From JAGPUQ01 sp963708735 (GTDB lineage Bacteria; Pseudomonadota; Gammaproteobacteria; Pseudomonadales; Porticoccaceae), in NCBI GenBank assembly GCA_963708735.1, contig CAVPTW010000014.1, forward strand, positions 62,001 through 126,000: DNA of 64,000 bases. Reading direction: 5' to 3'. A program made the translations under genes and the position numbers. This document shows positions 18,629-27,905 of this stretch, piece after piece (the stretch's first letter is position 1; every line of letters begins with the position of its first letter). The notes beneath the pieces were generated by a model, which was given only the letters and a program-made list of their open reading frames with translations, was not told where the DNA came from and made no database searches.

Positions 18629-19396
18629 TTATTGGGCAAAGGAGCCACCATCCACCGACATGGCAAGGCCGGTGACAAAGGATGCCCGGTCGGAGCACAG
18701 CCAGGCCACGGCTTCGGCGATTTCGCCGGGTTTGCCCAGCCGCCCCACCGGCTCCATCTTGCGCATCATCTCGTAACCTTTCTCCGAACCGCCGACGATG
18801 CGGTTCAGCATCGGCGTCTCGATGGCACCCGGGCATACCGCATTCACCCGGATATCCTGCTTGGCGAACTCCAGCGCGGCGGTCTTGGTCAGACCGATCA
18901 CGCCGTGCTTGGCGGCCACATAGGCGTTGCCGCGCGGCACACCCACCAACCCCGCGAGCGAAGACGTGTTGACGATGGCCCCGGGCGAACCCTGACGCAG
19001 GAACTGCTCGATCTCGTATTTCATGCACCACCACACGCCCTTGAGATTGACGTTGATGTTGAGATCGAAATTTTCCTCGGTGCAGGTAATCGTGGTGGCG
19101 CGCGTGTCGCCCTCGACACCGGCATTGTTGAAGGCCACATCCAGCCGTCCGAATGCCGCGACCGCTCCCGCCACCAGGGCTTCCACCTCGGGGCCCCTGG
19201 CAACATCGCAGCGCACAAAGACCGCCTGCCCGCCCGCCTGTCTGACCAGCTCGACGGTCTCTTCACCACCTTGGATATTGACATCGGACACCACCACCCG
19301 GGCGCCTTCACGCGCAAAAATCAGCGCGGCCTGACGGCCGATGCCGGAACCCGAACCCGTGATCAGTGCAACCTTGTCCTGCAGATCTCCCGCCAT
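18629..19396 (-). CDS. SDR family oxidoreductase
   Basis: A 255-residue classical SDR with TGSGSGIGRQ near residue 13, CDVARGPEV, FNNAGVEGD, NTSSLAG, YVAAKHG and CPGAIETPM. It is a paralogue of the SDR at 16525 and shares the TCTEENFD segment with it. It is the first gene of the minus-strand run and faces the enoyl-CoA hydratase across a 187-base divergent spacer that should contain promoters for both directions. The reaction is likely oxidation of a hydroxyl on a ring or acyl-CoA; substrate unknown. Confidence 0.87.
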   Translation of the reverse strand: MAGDLQDKVALITGSGSGIGRQAALIFAREGARVVVSDVNIQGGEETVELVRQAGGQAVFVRCDVARGPEVEALVAGAVAAFGRLDVAFNNAGVEGDTRATTITCTEENFDLNINVNLKGVWWCMKYEIEQFLRQGSPGAIVNTSSLAGLVGVPRGNAYVAAKHGVIGLTKTAALEFAKQDIRVNAVCPGAIETPMLNRIVGGSEKGYEMMRKMEPVGRLGKPGEIAEAVAWLCSDRASFVTGLAMSVDGGSFAQ

Positions 19397-19583
19397 CTCG
19401 TCACCCCGGAATGTTTGCGCAGGCGCTGCGGCCCGCGACAGTTATGGTCTTGCCGCAGCTTACGCGCCACCCCCCGGCTGTCAACCGGACGGCTCGACCG
19501 GACCGGGCTTTGACGTATTATGGCAAGCCCTTGACCCGGGGCGAATGTGCCCCACTCGACCGATCCCGCTACCGGAGGATTCC

Positions 19584-20381
19584 GTGACGACACGCGCCAG
19601 CGCCGACGACCTGCTCTACGAGAAAAAGGGCAAGCTCGCCTATCTGACTTTCAACCGGCCGAGCGAGATGAACTCCATCACGCCGGAAATGCTCTCTGAT
19701 CTGGACCTCATCACCGAGGACTTCAAACAGGACCGGGAAGCCCTGGTGCTGATCGTCACCGGCGCGGGCGACAAGGCCTTTTCGGCCGGCGCCGACCTCA
19801 AGAAGACCATCACCAAGCTGACCGATGAAGCAAGCAGCGGCGGGCGCTTCCTCGACAATCCGCAGCAGCGCTTCTTCAGCACCTGCTACAAACCGATCAT
19901 CGCCGCGATCAACGGCTTCTGCCTGGCCGGCGGCACCGAGATCATCCAGGGCATGGACATCCGCATCGCCGCCGAGCACGCCAGGTTCGGCCTGCCCGAA
20001 GTCCATTGGGCGATCATTCCCGGCGGCGGTTCCCATGTGCGCCTGCCGCGCCAGATTCCCTATTGCCACGCCATGGACATCATCCTGACCGGCCGCCAGA
20101 TCACCGCGCAGGAAGCGCTCGCCTTCGGCCTGATCAACAAGGTAGTGCCGGCCGACCAGGTGATGGCCGAGGCGGAACGCTACGCCAAGCTCATATGCAG
20201 CAACGGCCCGCTCGCCGTGCAGGCCGCCAAGGAAGCCGTGATCAATGCCTACAACCAGTCCTGGGAGGAAGCCTTCCGCACCGAGGCCTTGATCGCCGAG
20301 CGCGTGTTCAAGACCGAGGACGCCAAAGAGGGTCCAAGGTCCTTCGCCGAAAAGCGCGCGCCGGTCTACCACGGCAGGTAG
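19584..20381 (+). CDS. Enoyl-CoA hydratase/isomerase family protein
   Basis: A 265-residue crotonase-fold protein that hydrates or isomerises an enoyl-CoA. The oxyanion-hole segments are visible as AFSAGADLKK and GFCLAGGTE, with a downstream acidic residue in FGLPEVHWAIIPGGG. I chose the GTG at 19584 because GGAGG lies six bases upstream; the longer frame from 19341 runs through the divergent promoter region. It starts a plus-strand unit with the small exported protein and the thioesterase, which together look like late beta-oxidation-type steps. Confidence 0.9.
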   Translation: MTTRASADDLLYEKKGKLAYLTFNRPSEMNSITPEMLSDLDLITEDFKQDREALVLIVTGAGDKAFSAGADLKKTITKLTDEASSGGRFLDNPQQRFFSTCYKPIIAAINGFCLAGGTEIIQGMDIRIAAEHARFGLPEVHWAIIPGGGSHVRLPRQIPYCHAMDIILTGRQITAQEALAFGLINKVVPADQVMAEAERYAKLICSNGPLAVQAAKEAVINAYNQSWEEAFRTEALIAERVFKTEDAKEGPRSFAEKRAPVYHGR

Positions 20382-20471
20382 CCCTCGATGTGCCGGCAGC
20401 ATCGCGGTACCACCGGCGCTGGATCGGGGCGCGCGGCTGCCGGCGCGGTTTTTCATCCGTCCGTTACGGGC

Positions 20472-20867
20472 GTGCATCGCCTCCGGCACATCCCGCCGCG
20501 GAGGCTCGTCTGCGCGGCCATCGCACTCGCGGCACTGCCGGGCGCGACCGCGACGTTTCCCATCGACTTGCATCCGGATTGGGGCGACATGAAAATCACC
20601 GCCGAGACCGGCACCATCGAGAGCTTCCGTCCGCTCACCTATGTGAGGCTGTCCAGCCAGGATTCGCGCACTGCACGCTGCCGCGTCACCTTCGATATGC
20701 GCGCACTGCGTCCCGAAGTGTTCCATCGCCAGCTGGCGCCGGGCAAAACGCTCACGATCCACTACAGTCCGATGAGAGTCGTCAATCGCATGATCATCGA
20801 CGTGCACTGCACCCCGATGCACACCATCACCAAGCCTGCCCCGGAGACTGACCGATGGGAGCCATGA
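20472..20867 (+). CDS. Small predicted exported protein (family misnamed 3-phosphoglycerate kinase)
   Basis: A protein of about 131 residues with an N-terminal export signal (RRLVCAAIALAALPGATA, then FPIDL) and a small beta-rich domain with two cysteines that could pair (ARCRVTFDM and DVHCTP). The layout, with FPI after the signal and a C-terminal cysteine in a basic strand, matches a family of small periplasmic proteins in gammaproteobacteria that databases often mislabel as 3-phosphoglycerate kinase; it is not a kinase. The GTG at 20472 puts the signal at the N-terminus; an ATG at 20388 is possible and would bury it. The stop overlaps the thioesterase start. Confidence 0.6.
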   Translation: MHRLRHIPPRRLVCAAIALAALPGATATFPIDLHPDWGDMKITAETGTIESFRPLTYVRLSSQDSRTARCRVTFDMRALRPEVFHRQLAPGKTLTIHYSPMRVVNRMIIDVHCTPMHTITKPAPETDRWEP

Positions 20868-21745
20868 CGCCCACGGTGCGCGCCAACGTGAAGGCCTGGG
20901 AGTGCGACATCATGGCGCACATGAACGTCCAGCATTACCTCGCGCGCTCGGCGGAAACCGTCGGGCAATTGCAGGCGCTGCTCGGCTTGCCACCCGGTAC
21001 CGGCCTGCGCCACCGCGCCGAGCGCGTGCTGTTCATGCGCGAACTGCGCAACGGTGACAGCTTCACCATCGACACCGGAATTCTCGCGCTCGCGAGAAAC
21101 GGTCTGACCACCTTCAACGAAATGCGCAACATCGACACCGGCGCGATCGCCGCGCGCTTCATCATCGAATTCGCCTACACCGAACGCGCCAACGGTCGCG
21201 AACGGGAGCTGCCTGCCGCTGTGCGCGATGCCGCACAAGCCCTGACCATCGATGCCCCCGCGGATTTGCGCCCACGGGAACCGCTGCCACAACCCCCCGC
21301 CCGCGACTGGGCCACGGCGCAAGCGCTGGGCCTGTTCGATACCGCGCGCGGCACCATCGAACCCTGGGAATGTGACGCCCAGGGAGAACTGCACCCGCGT
21401 TTTTTCATGGCGCGCTGTTCCGATGCCGTCACCCACTTGCAGCATCACTACGGCCTGACGCCCGAATACCGGCGCCTGCGCGGGCTGGGCAGCGCCGCGC
21501 TCGAATACAACATCGAGTTTCACCGCCCGCTGCGCGTCGGCGACGGCATCATCACACGCAGCGGGCTGCGCGAAATACGCGGCAAGATTCAGTATTTCTT
21601 TCACTGGTTCATGGATGCGGCGACCCGCGAAACGGTCGCCACCGTGGAGACGGCAGGCACACTGTTCGATTTCGAGTCACGGCGTTCCGTCAACATTCCG
21701 GACGATCTGCGCGAACTGGCCACGCCGCATATCCAGCGGTTTTAA
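20855..21745 (+). CDS. Acyl-CoA thioesterase with two hotdog domains
   Basis: A 296-residue protein built from two 4HBT-type hotdog repeats. The first contains WECDIMAHMNVQHY and the second the matching WECDAQGELHPRFF, so the halves are internal duplicates with the second diverged at the catalytic Asp/His positions. Such proteins hydrolyse acyl-CoA or act as dehydratase-like partners. The ATG has GGAG upstream and lies within the end of the preceding gene (13-base overlap), so translation is probably coupled. It converges with the DUF748 gene seven bases away. Confidence 0.85.
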   Translation: MGAMTPTVRANVKAWECDIMAHMNVQHYLARSAETVGQLQALLGLPPGTGLRHRAERVLFMRELRNGDSFTIDTGILALARNGLTTFNEMRNIDTGAIAARFIIEFAYTERANGRERELPAAVRDAAQALTIDAPADLRPREPLPQPPARDWATAQALGLFDTARGTIEPWECDAQGELHPRFFMARCSDAVTHLQHHYGLTPEYRRLRGLGSAALEYNIEFHRPLRVGDGIITRSGLREIRGKIQYFFHWFMDAATRETVATVETAGTLFDFESRRSVNIPDDLRELATPHIQRF

Positions 21746-21752
21746 CAGCTTG

Positions 21753-24700
21753 TCACAGAGCGTTGAGTGTCAGCCTGGCGCTCAATGCCGGCTGACCGGC
21801 TGCGCCGTCGCTCACCAGAAAAACGCGCTCCGGGGTCAGACCACCACTGTCGGCAAGATAGGCCTTGACCGCCAGCGCCCGCTGTCTGGCCAGCTCGGCC
21901 AGCGCCTTTTCCGGGACTTCTTCCCGCGCCAGCAGCTCATGCTGAATATGTTCGTGGAGCGCGCTATCGATCTCGGCATCGGTGGGCTTCTTGCCGCCGT
22001 CACTGAGCGCGTCACCGATGATCCCGCGCCGGGTTTTGGCACTCTCTCCCGTCGTACTTTCGTAGAGCGCATAAAGTTTTCGCCGGAATTTCTTGTTGGC
22101 AACGGCGCTGCTCAACCCGGGCCACGACTGATCGCCATCGGCGCTGCCTGAATTGAACAACGCAGCGAGTTGGTGCTCAAGCCGGCGTTGCGCGAGCGCC
22201 TGGGTGTCCTCGCCGGGCAGGCTGTTACCGGCAACCTCCAGGCGGAGTTGCGGCCGCGCGGCCAGGGCTTTCGCCAGCTGATCCAGCTTGGCTTTTTCGC
22301 GCGCGTCCAGTTGCGCCGACCCGGGGGCGAACGCGATGGCATCCAGGGAACCATTGTCTTCGCCGCCACCCACCAGACCCGCGATCAGGTTGAAGGGCGC
22401 GCTGACGACCTTGACGATCAGGTTCTTGAACGCCTTGAAAACGAGTCCCCCCACGCTGAAGTTGGGCTCGTTGATATTGCCTTTCACTTCCAGCCCGAGG
22501 TCGATGACACCCTTGCTGTCCTTCAGCAGGGCGAGCGCGAGGCGCAGCGGCAGATCAGTGGCCTTGGCGCTTTTGACGCGCTCGCCGAGTTCCATCTGAT
22601 TCATCACGATATGGTTGTGGCCGACTATCTGGTTGTTTTCAAGCTGGTAGTGGAGATCGACCGAGAGCTGCCCCTGTTTGATCCGGTGCCCTGCATAGAC
22701 TCCCGAGTAGGGTGTCAAGGTTGTCATTTCGAGATTTTTGAACGCGAGCTTCATGTCCAGGGTCGGCGTGGCCTTGAAGGGATTGACCTTTCCTTTGATG
22801 GTTACCGGTGCATAGCGGTCCACCTGACCATGCAAATCGATCGCGATCGGCTCACCGCTACCGGAATCGACGCCCTTGACCCCGCCCTTGAGATTGAAAA
22901 TGCCGACGCGAAAGTCGGGCGTCATGGTCAGATCCGCGAAATAAGCGGCGCTGTCGGTGACGGTAACGCGCTTGATCACGATCGCCATGGGTGGCGAGGG
23001 TACCTCGGGCGTCGCCGGCGCGGTGGCCCGACTGGATTCCGGCGCGGTAACCAGCAGTTTCTCGACGTTGGTGGTGCCATCCGCGCGAATCGCGAAACGG
23101 CCGTAAAGCCGATTGAACTCGACGCTGTCGATCGCGATACGGTTGGCGGTCTGTTGAAAATGCAGATCCTTTACCGCGAGCTGTTTCCAGCTGAGAAATT
23201 CGCGGTTGAAACGATTGTCGGTGGTATTGAGATTCTCGATGCCGGCATCACCCCGATAACTCAGTCCGCTGCCTTGCCCGGCTTCCGGATAAGTCAGGGT
23301 GCCAACGGTGCTCGCGACGCCACTGTGGAGTTGGATATTGATGAACCGACTGAGGTAAGGCTGAAATCCGGCGAGGGAGATTTTTTCGGCTTCGATCTTC
23401 AGTGTCGCCTGCACCGGCGCGAGACTGACAGGTCCGCTGACGCGCAGTCGGCCACCGTCATTGACGTCGCCGTCGATGGCGAGCTGAACCGGCTGGCTGT
23501 TGTCGCTGCGGAAATTTTCCAGCGTCACCCGCAGCGGGTCGAGCGCAAGCACCACCGGTGGGCTCGGCCCCTGATCGGTGAGCTGGACGCGAAACCCATC
23601 CAGACTGGCCTTGGCAAGCGTCGTCAGCCAGGGTTGTGGATCGGGCGGTGCCGAGCCCGGTGCGACCGATGCAGCGGCAAACAGCTTGAGCAGATCCAGT
23701 TGGCCATCGGGTGCCAGGGTGCCGGCGATCTTGCCGCCGCTGACCACGACCTGTGCGATGTCGATCGTCCGGGCGGAGCTATCCAGGCCGATGCCATCCA
23801 CCTGCACGCCGGCGATTTCAATCGGTGTCGCACCAGGCGTCGCCTTGTCGGCAAGCGCCAGATCACCCAGTGTCAGCGCACCACCGGACAAATTGACCCG
23901 GAGAGCGCTGCCCGCTGGATCGGTGGTCGTGGCCAACCGGTAATCGACGTGGGCATCGAGTTTGCCGCGCACGAGGCGAAACGGCAGCGCCTCAGCGGCA
24001 AAGCGCGACAGCCCGGCAAGATCGAAACCACTGGCCTCGATCCTGCCGCTCGATGCCAGAACCGGCAGGCTGAGATCACCCTGCCAGTGGAGCTGCTCGC
24101 CTCCCTCACCCTTGATGGTGAGCTCAGCCTGCGCAGGCGCGTTTTGCTCCGCGCGCGTGCTGAACGCCTTGACGCTGAAATTGATGGGCAGGTATTTCAG
24201 CACCGGCGCGTCGGCGTGGGTATCGTCGCGATAGACCAGGCCGCCGTCGCTGATGCTGAGCTGCTGAATCAGAATGGCGGGCAACAGTGCGGATTTCGGT
24301 CCCGGCTCAGGCGTGGCTGGCGAGGGCGTTGTACCGCCAAGCGCTGTACCGCCAAGTAAAGGGGTGAAATTGAACCGACCGGCGCTGAAACGGCGAATCT
24401 GCACCCGGGGTCTGACCAGATGGATGTCGGCGAAGGTCAGCGCGCGCTTGACCAGCGACGATGCCTCGAAGTTGACGTAAAGGCTGTCCCAGCCGGCGAA
24501 GGATTCGCCGTTTTCTTCTTTCAGATTCAGACCATTGACGGTCAGCGCAAGTCGCAAGGGATCGAACTTCACTGCCTCGACCGCGACATCGCGGCCGGTG
24601 GCTTTGCCGAGCTGTGCGATCAGCTGCTGTTTGACGATCACCGGTACCAGCAGGAAGCCGAGCAGCAGGTAGAGAATGAACAGACTCGCGAGCACGATGC

Positions 24701-24779
24701 CCCAGCGCTGGAGCTTTGAGCGCTGGCGCCACAGCAGCTGGTGCGCGCGCTGCCACAAAGTCGCGAAGGTCTCGGCCAT
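21753..24779 (-). CDS. DUF748 (AsmA-like) envelope protein
   Basis: A large protein of 1008 residues with a single N-terminal membrane segment (about residues 26-49, after the basic stretch RQRSKLQR) and a long periplasmic body of repeated beta-strands. DUF748 landmarks are FDPLRLALTVNGLNL, SSLVKRALTFADI and the PVTIKGKVNPF block, and the C-terminus ends in an acidic/helical region with QALAQRR resembling OmpA-like peptidoglycan binding. DUF748 proteins belong to the AsmA/TamB-like group thought to bridge inner and outer membranes for lipid transfer; that is family knowledge, not shown here. I prefer the ATG at 24779 over a TTG four codons earlier. It follows the 962-residue fusion protein after 18 bases. 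Confidence 0.86.
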   Translation of the reverse strand: MAETFATLWQRAHQLLWRQRSKLQRWGIVLASLFILYLLLGFLLVPVIVKQQLIAQLGKATGRDVAVEAVKFDPLRLALTVNGLNLKEENGESFAGWDSLYVNFEASSLVKRALTFADIHLVRPRVQIRRFSAGRFNFTPLLGGTALGGTTPSPATPEPGPKSALLPAILIQQLSISDGGLVYRDDTHADAPVLKYLPINFSVKAFSTRAEQNAPAQAELTIKGEGGEQLHWQGDLSLPVLASSGRIEASGFDLAGLSRFAAEALPFRLVRGKLDAHVDYRLATTTDPAGSALRVNLSGGALTLGDLALADKATPGATPIEIAGVQVDGIGLDSSARTIDIAQVVVSGGKIAGTLAPDGQLDLLKLFAAASVAPGSAPPDPQPWLTTLAKASLDGFRVQLTDQGPSPPVVLALDPLRVTLENFRSDNSQPVQLAIDGDVNDGGRLRVSGPVSLAPVQATLKIEAEKISLAGFQPYLSRFINIQLHSGVASTVGTLTYPEAGQGSGLSYRGDAGIENLNTTDNRFNREFLSWKQLAVKDLHFQQTANRIAIDSVEFNRLYGRFAIRADGTTNVEKLLVTAPESSRATAPATPEVPSPPMAIVIKRVTVTDSAAYFADLTMTPDFRVGIFNLKGGVKGVDSGSGEPIAIDLHGQVDRYAPVTIKGKVNPFKATPTLDMKLAFKNLEMTTLTPYSGVYAGHRIKQGQLSVDLHYQLENNQIVGHNHIVMNQMELGERVKSAKATDLPLRLALALLKDSKGVIDLGLEVKGNINEPNFSVGGLVFKAFKNLIVKVVSAPFNLIAGLVGGGEDNGSLDAIAFAPGSAQLDAREKAKLDQLAKALAARPQLRLEVAGNSLPGEDTQALAQRRLEHQLAALFNSGSADGDQSWPGLSSAVANKKFRRKLYALYESTTGESAKTRRGIIGDALSDGGKKPTDAEIDSALHEHIQHELLAREEVPEKALAELARQRALAVKAYLADSGGLTPERVFLVSDGAAGQPALSARLTLNAL

Positions 24780-24797
24780 CACCGTGGGCAACGCATG

Positions 24798-27686
24798 CTA
24801 GAAACCCACCAGATCAGTAACCGGCAATGCCAGCGCAGCGCCGGTGATGCGTTCCAGCGTTTTACCGACCACATCGATATCGTTGTCAAAACCGCCGTGG
24901 GCGGCGCGCTCCAATTTGTCGACAGCGTTGATCGCGCCGCGTCGCGCGAAAAACCGGTCCTCGTCGTGAAAGGTCAAACGTTTTTCAAGCTGGTGAGCTT
25001 CCGTCGCCTGACGCCAGTTGGCGAGGGTCTGCCCGGTGCTGGCTGATCCATCCCAGCCCTGGTAACCGCGATCAAACACATTGGCCAGTCCAAGAATGGG
25101 CATGCGCTTGTCCGCCTCCAGTGCGTTCGACACCAGATACAGCAAGGACTTGCAATAGATGCCGGCGACGTTGTCGTCCTGTTCACGGGCGTCCGACAGG
25201 ATGTCGAGGTAGAGATTGTCCATGATCGCGGGCGACGTGGCGTAATAGCGGTTGGCGAATTCCACCGTGCAGGCGGGCGCATACAGGTGGACCGAGCGGA
25301 CGTGGCGGTCGAGATCCTTGCCGGCGAAATTGGCGAGCAGGCGGCCGAGTGCGATGGAGCCCGCGGAATGACCGACCAGATGCAGCTCGAAGGCGTCGCC
25401 CCAGCCACTCGCGAGCGCCTTCAACGCATCGCTCAGCAGATCCCCGCCCCGACCACTGAGCGCGGCCAGCTCGGCGTTCTCTTTCATTTCGCTCCACAGC
25501 GGCCGCGCCGCAAAGCGGCCGACGGTGTTCTCGACGATGGGATCGGTCACCGCGTCCGCGAAGCCACCCACCCTTTGCGTCGCGCCGGGAATTTTGTCCG
25601 ACAGCGCGTTGCCGATCGACTCCAACAGCCCGCTCTTCCATACCAGAAACAGCGGATAGCAGCCGTTGGCCAGGAAGTAGCGACCCATCGCGCGGGCGCG
25701 CTTGATCGCATCGGCTTCGCTGTTGAGGCCGCCATGGGCGTAGATGACAAGCCGCTTGCGGTCGTGGCCGGACGCGCGAAACCAATCGTCTGGGAGCACG
25801 GCGGCCTGGTGATGCAGGGTGCGATTGACGCCATCGACGGTATCGAAATGGTTCACGCGACCGTTATTGCCGAGCACGATGCTGTGCTGGTACGCGGTTT
25901 CCTCGCCCCACCAGTCAGCGGGTGCAGCGGCGGCGCGACCGGCGGCGGTGGCGTTGGTTGCGAACCGCCCCGCAACCACGCCCGGCACGCCGAGGGCGGC
26001 GACCCAGGCATCCATGCCATTGGCGAGCCAGTCGGCGTAGCTGAGCACGGCGAAGCCACCGGCCCCCCATTGGGGGCCCCAGGAATTCTGGATCACGAAA
26101 CCGGTGCGGTTGAATCCGATCAGCGCAAAGGCATGACCGCCGCCGCGGGAGGGCTCGCCGTCAAAGTCGATGACGGGGAGATCGGCGTGCGATGCCGGCG
26201 TTTTGGCGCTGGCAACCCCATCCCAGCCGGCATGGGTATTCGCCGACACATAAATCGCGCCGACTTCCTGAATCGCCGCCTGCAAGTCGGTGATCGACTG
26301 GCGCTCGATGCGGTAGTAGACCCCGAGCGTGGTCTCTATTGCTTCAGCGTCCCAGCCCGGCACCGGCAGATTGTCGATCCCCGGCTGGTAGTCCCACTTG
26401 GCTTCATGACAGACACCGTTGTGGTACCAGCCCTTGAGTGCGCCGCGGCAGCTCGAGCCCTCGTAATTCTCGCCTTCGTATTCGTCGAAGCGGCGCGCGA
26501 AGTGATACAGCATGCGCGGACTGATCCGTGCAAAACGCTTGGGCATGCCGGCGGCGCGCCAGCGCAGATAATTGATCACGCAGGCGAGGCCAAAACCGGT
26601 GCAGGCACCCTCTTGCCCCTGATCGAGAATGAGCCTGGCCTGGGTATAGTGGCCCAGAAAGCGGGCGATGTCGGCGTCGGCGGGCAGTGCCTGGGGCAGA
26701 CTGCGCGGCGGTGGGATGTAGGTGCGGTCACGCAGATCCCGGGGATCGGGGTTGACATCCAGCCTCGCCCTGCGAGCGACGGGGGCGGGTGCCGCTGGCG
26801 CCTTGCGCCGCGCTCCCGTTGGCCCAGGAGCGGGCGCAGCCATCGCCATCGCTTCCGCCCAGATGGCGCGGGCCCTGGTGAAGGTCTCGGAGAAGGGCGC
26901 CAGTCCGTGACTGCCACCGTTCACAACCTTGCGTGCGGCCCGCAGATCATTGGCTGCCAGCGCCTTGCGGAGGCGATCCTGGTTCGCGTCCATAAAGGCC
27001 GCCAGCAGACAGGCCGCCACTTCCGGCGCGCAGGCGGCGTCAGGATTTTCGGCCAGCGCGATGTCGAGCACCGCGCCGTAACGCGCGTAGTTGGCGCGCC
27101 CGGTCAATTGCACATAGCCGCGTCCGCAGTAGCGCTTGCCGTCGCCGGGTTCCTTGTTGCCGAGCTGTTTGCCGAGCCGGGTGGTGGCCTCGTAGGCGCT
27201 GAAGGGTGGCAGACCGGCCAGTGTGTTGAAGCGCGAGGGCAGCTCGGCGATGGGCACAAAGCTCTCGGTTTCCGCACGGATGGTAGCGAGCGCAACAGCG
27301 ACCATATCCGGGTCGGTCAGACCGAAAGCCGCGAGCGCGGCAGCGACGTAGGGCAGGTTATTGGCGATATTGGCGGATTTGGTGAACGGAAACAGCTTGC
27401 TTACCGTAGTCGTATCGAGGCTGACCGCGAACCGGGCCGGCGCTGCCATCTTGAGCGCGGTCTGCACGCGGGGACCGGCAATGCCATCGGCGACCAGTCC
27501 GACGCTCGCCTGCCAGGCGCGCAACGCGGTTTCGGTATCGGCGTCGAAGACATCACCATCCGCAAGGCCAGGGTAGGCTTTCGCGACGTCGCCTAGCACT
27601 TCACGCAGCGACTTCTTGAGCTGGACGACGGCTTCGCCCCTGTTGTCGCGCACTAACAGCAGCCGTTTTATCGTTGTGCTTTCCAT
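24798..27686 (-). CDS. Four-domain fusion: PG-binding, GH19-like, papain-like protease, alpha/beta hydrolase
   Basis: A 962-residue protein with no signal peptide or membrane segment. Residues 15-80 form a peptidoglycan-binding helical domain (DVFDADTETALRAWQ, DGIAGPRVQTAL). Residues 90-275 form a GH19/lysozyme-like domain with candidate catalytic E139/E141 and the signature RYCGRGYVQLTGRANYARYG. A proline/alanine linker (284-306) leads to a papain-family domain (about 310-570) with Q358, C362 (QGQEGACTGFG), H518 (GGGHAFALIGF) and N534 (IQNSWGPQW), so the triad is complete. Residues 640-870 form an alpha/beta-hydrolase with YAHGGLN and nucleophile S774 in GHSAG. The set targets peptidoglycan, protein and an ester or lipid at once, as expected of an envelope-attacking effector or lytic enzyme. 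The delivery route is unknown; it is probably co-transcribed with the DUF748 gene. Confidence 0.85.
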   Translation of the reverse strand: MESTTIKRLLLVRDNRGEAVVQLKKSLREVLGDVAKAYPGLADGDVFDADTETALRAWQASVGLVADGIAGPRVQTALKMAAPARFAVSLDTTTVSKLFPFTKSANIANNLPYVAAALAAFGLTDPDMVAVALATIRAETESFVPIAELPSRFNTLAGLPPFSAYEATTRLGKQLGNKEPGDGKRYCGRGYVQLTGRANYARYGAVLDIALAENPDAACAPEVAACLLAAFMDANQDRLRKALAANDLRAARKVVNGGSHGLAPFSETFTRARAIWAEAMAMAAPAPGPTGARRKAPAAPAPVARRARLDVNPDPRDLRDRTYIPPPRSLPQALPADADIARFLGHYTQARLILDQGQEGACTGFGLACVINYLRWRAAGMPKRFARISPRMLYHFARRFDEYEGENYEGSSCRGALKGWYHNGVCHEAKWDYQPGIDNLPVPGWDAEAIETTLGVYYRIERQSITDLQAAIQEVGAIYVSANTHAGWDGVASAKTPASHADLPVIDFDGEPSRGGGHAFALIGFNRTGFVIQNSWGPQWGAGGFAVLSYADWLANGMDAWVAALGVPGVVAGRFATNATAAGRAAAAPADWWGEETAYQHSIVLGNNGRVNHFDTVDGVNRTLHHQAAVLPDDWFRASGHDRKRLVIYAHGGLNSEADAIKRARAMGRYFLANGCYPLFLVWKSGLLESIGNALSDKIPGATQRVGGFADAVTDPIVENTVGRFAARPLWSEMKENAELAALSGRGGDLLSDALKALASGWGDAFELHLVGHSAGSIALGRLLANFAGKDLDRHVRSVHLYAPACTVEFANRYYATSPAIMDNLYLDILSDAREQDDNVAGIYCKSLLYLVSNALEADKRMPILGLANVFDRGYQGWDGSASTGQTLANWRQATEAHQLEKRLTFHDEDRFFARRGAINAVDKLERAAHGGFDNDIDVVGKTLERITGAALALPVTDLVGF

Positions 27687-27845
27687 GGGCGCATTCCTGT
27701 CACCGTAACCATGGCCAATACGCTCGAAAGTATAGGCAGAACCAGCGCGGCATGCTCCGGGGATACTCGCAATAATCCAACTCCGTTCGCGAATTGTTCG
27801 CCTACCTGTTAATGGAACCAGATTGGTACGAGCATCCCCGAGTAG

Positions 27846-27903
27846 TCAAGAACGCGCCCGCGCAACGGAACGCCCGATTTACGGGTTTCGGACGCGTTCT
27901 TGA
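27846..27903. repeat. Inverted repeat with 11-bp perfect arms
   Basis: The arms TCAAGAACGCG (27846-27856) and CGCGTTCTTGA (27893-27903) are exact reverse complements around a 36-base centre that itself has a small CCCG/CGGG stem. It sits immediately after the stop of the hydroxylase gene (27906) on the minus strand and upstream of the fusion-enzyme gene. It may be a transcript-end hairpin or a binding site; there is no T-run to make it a standard terminator. Confidence 0.65.
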
Positions 27904-27905
27904 AA

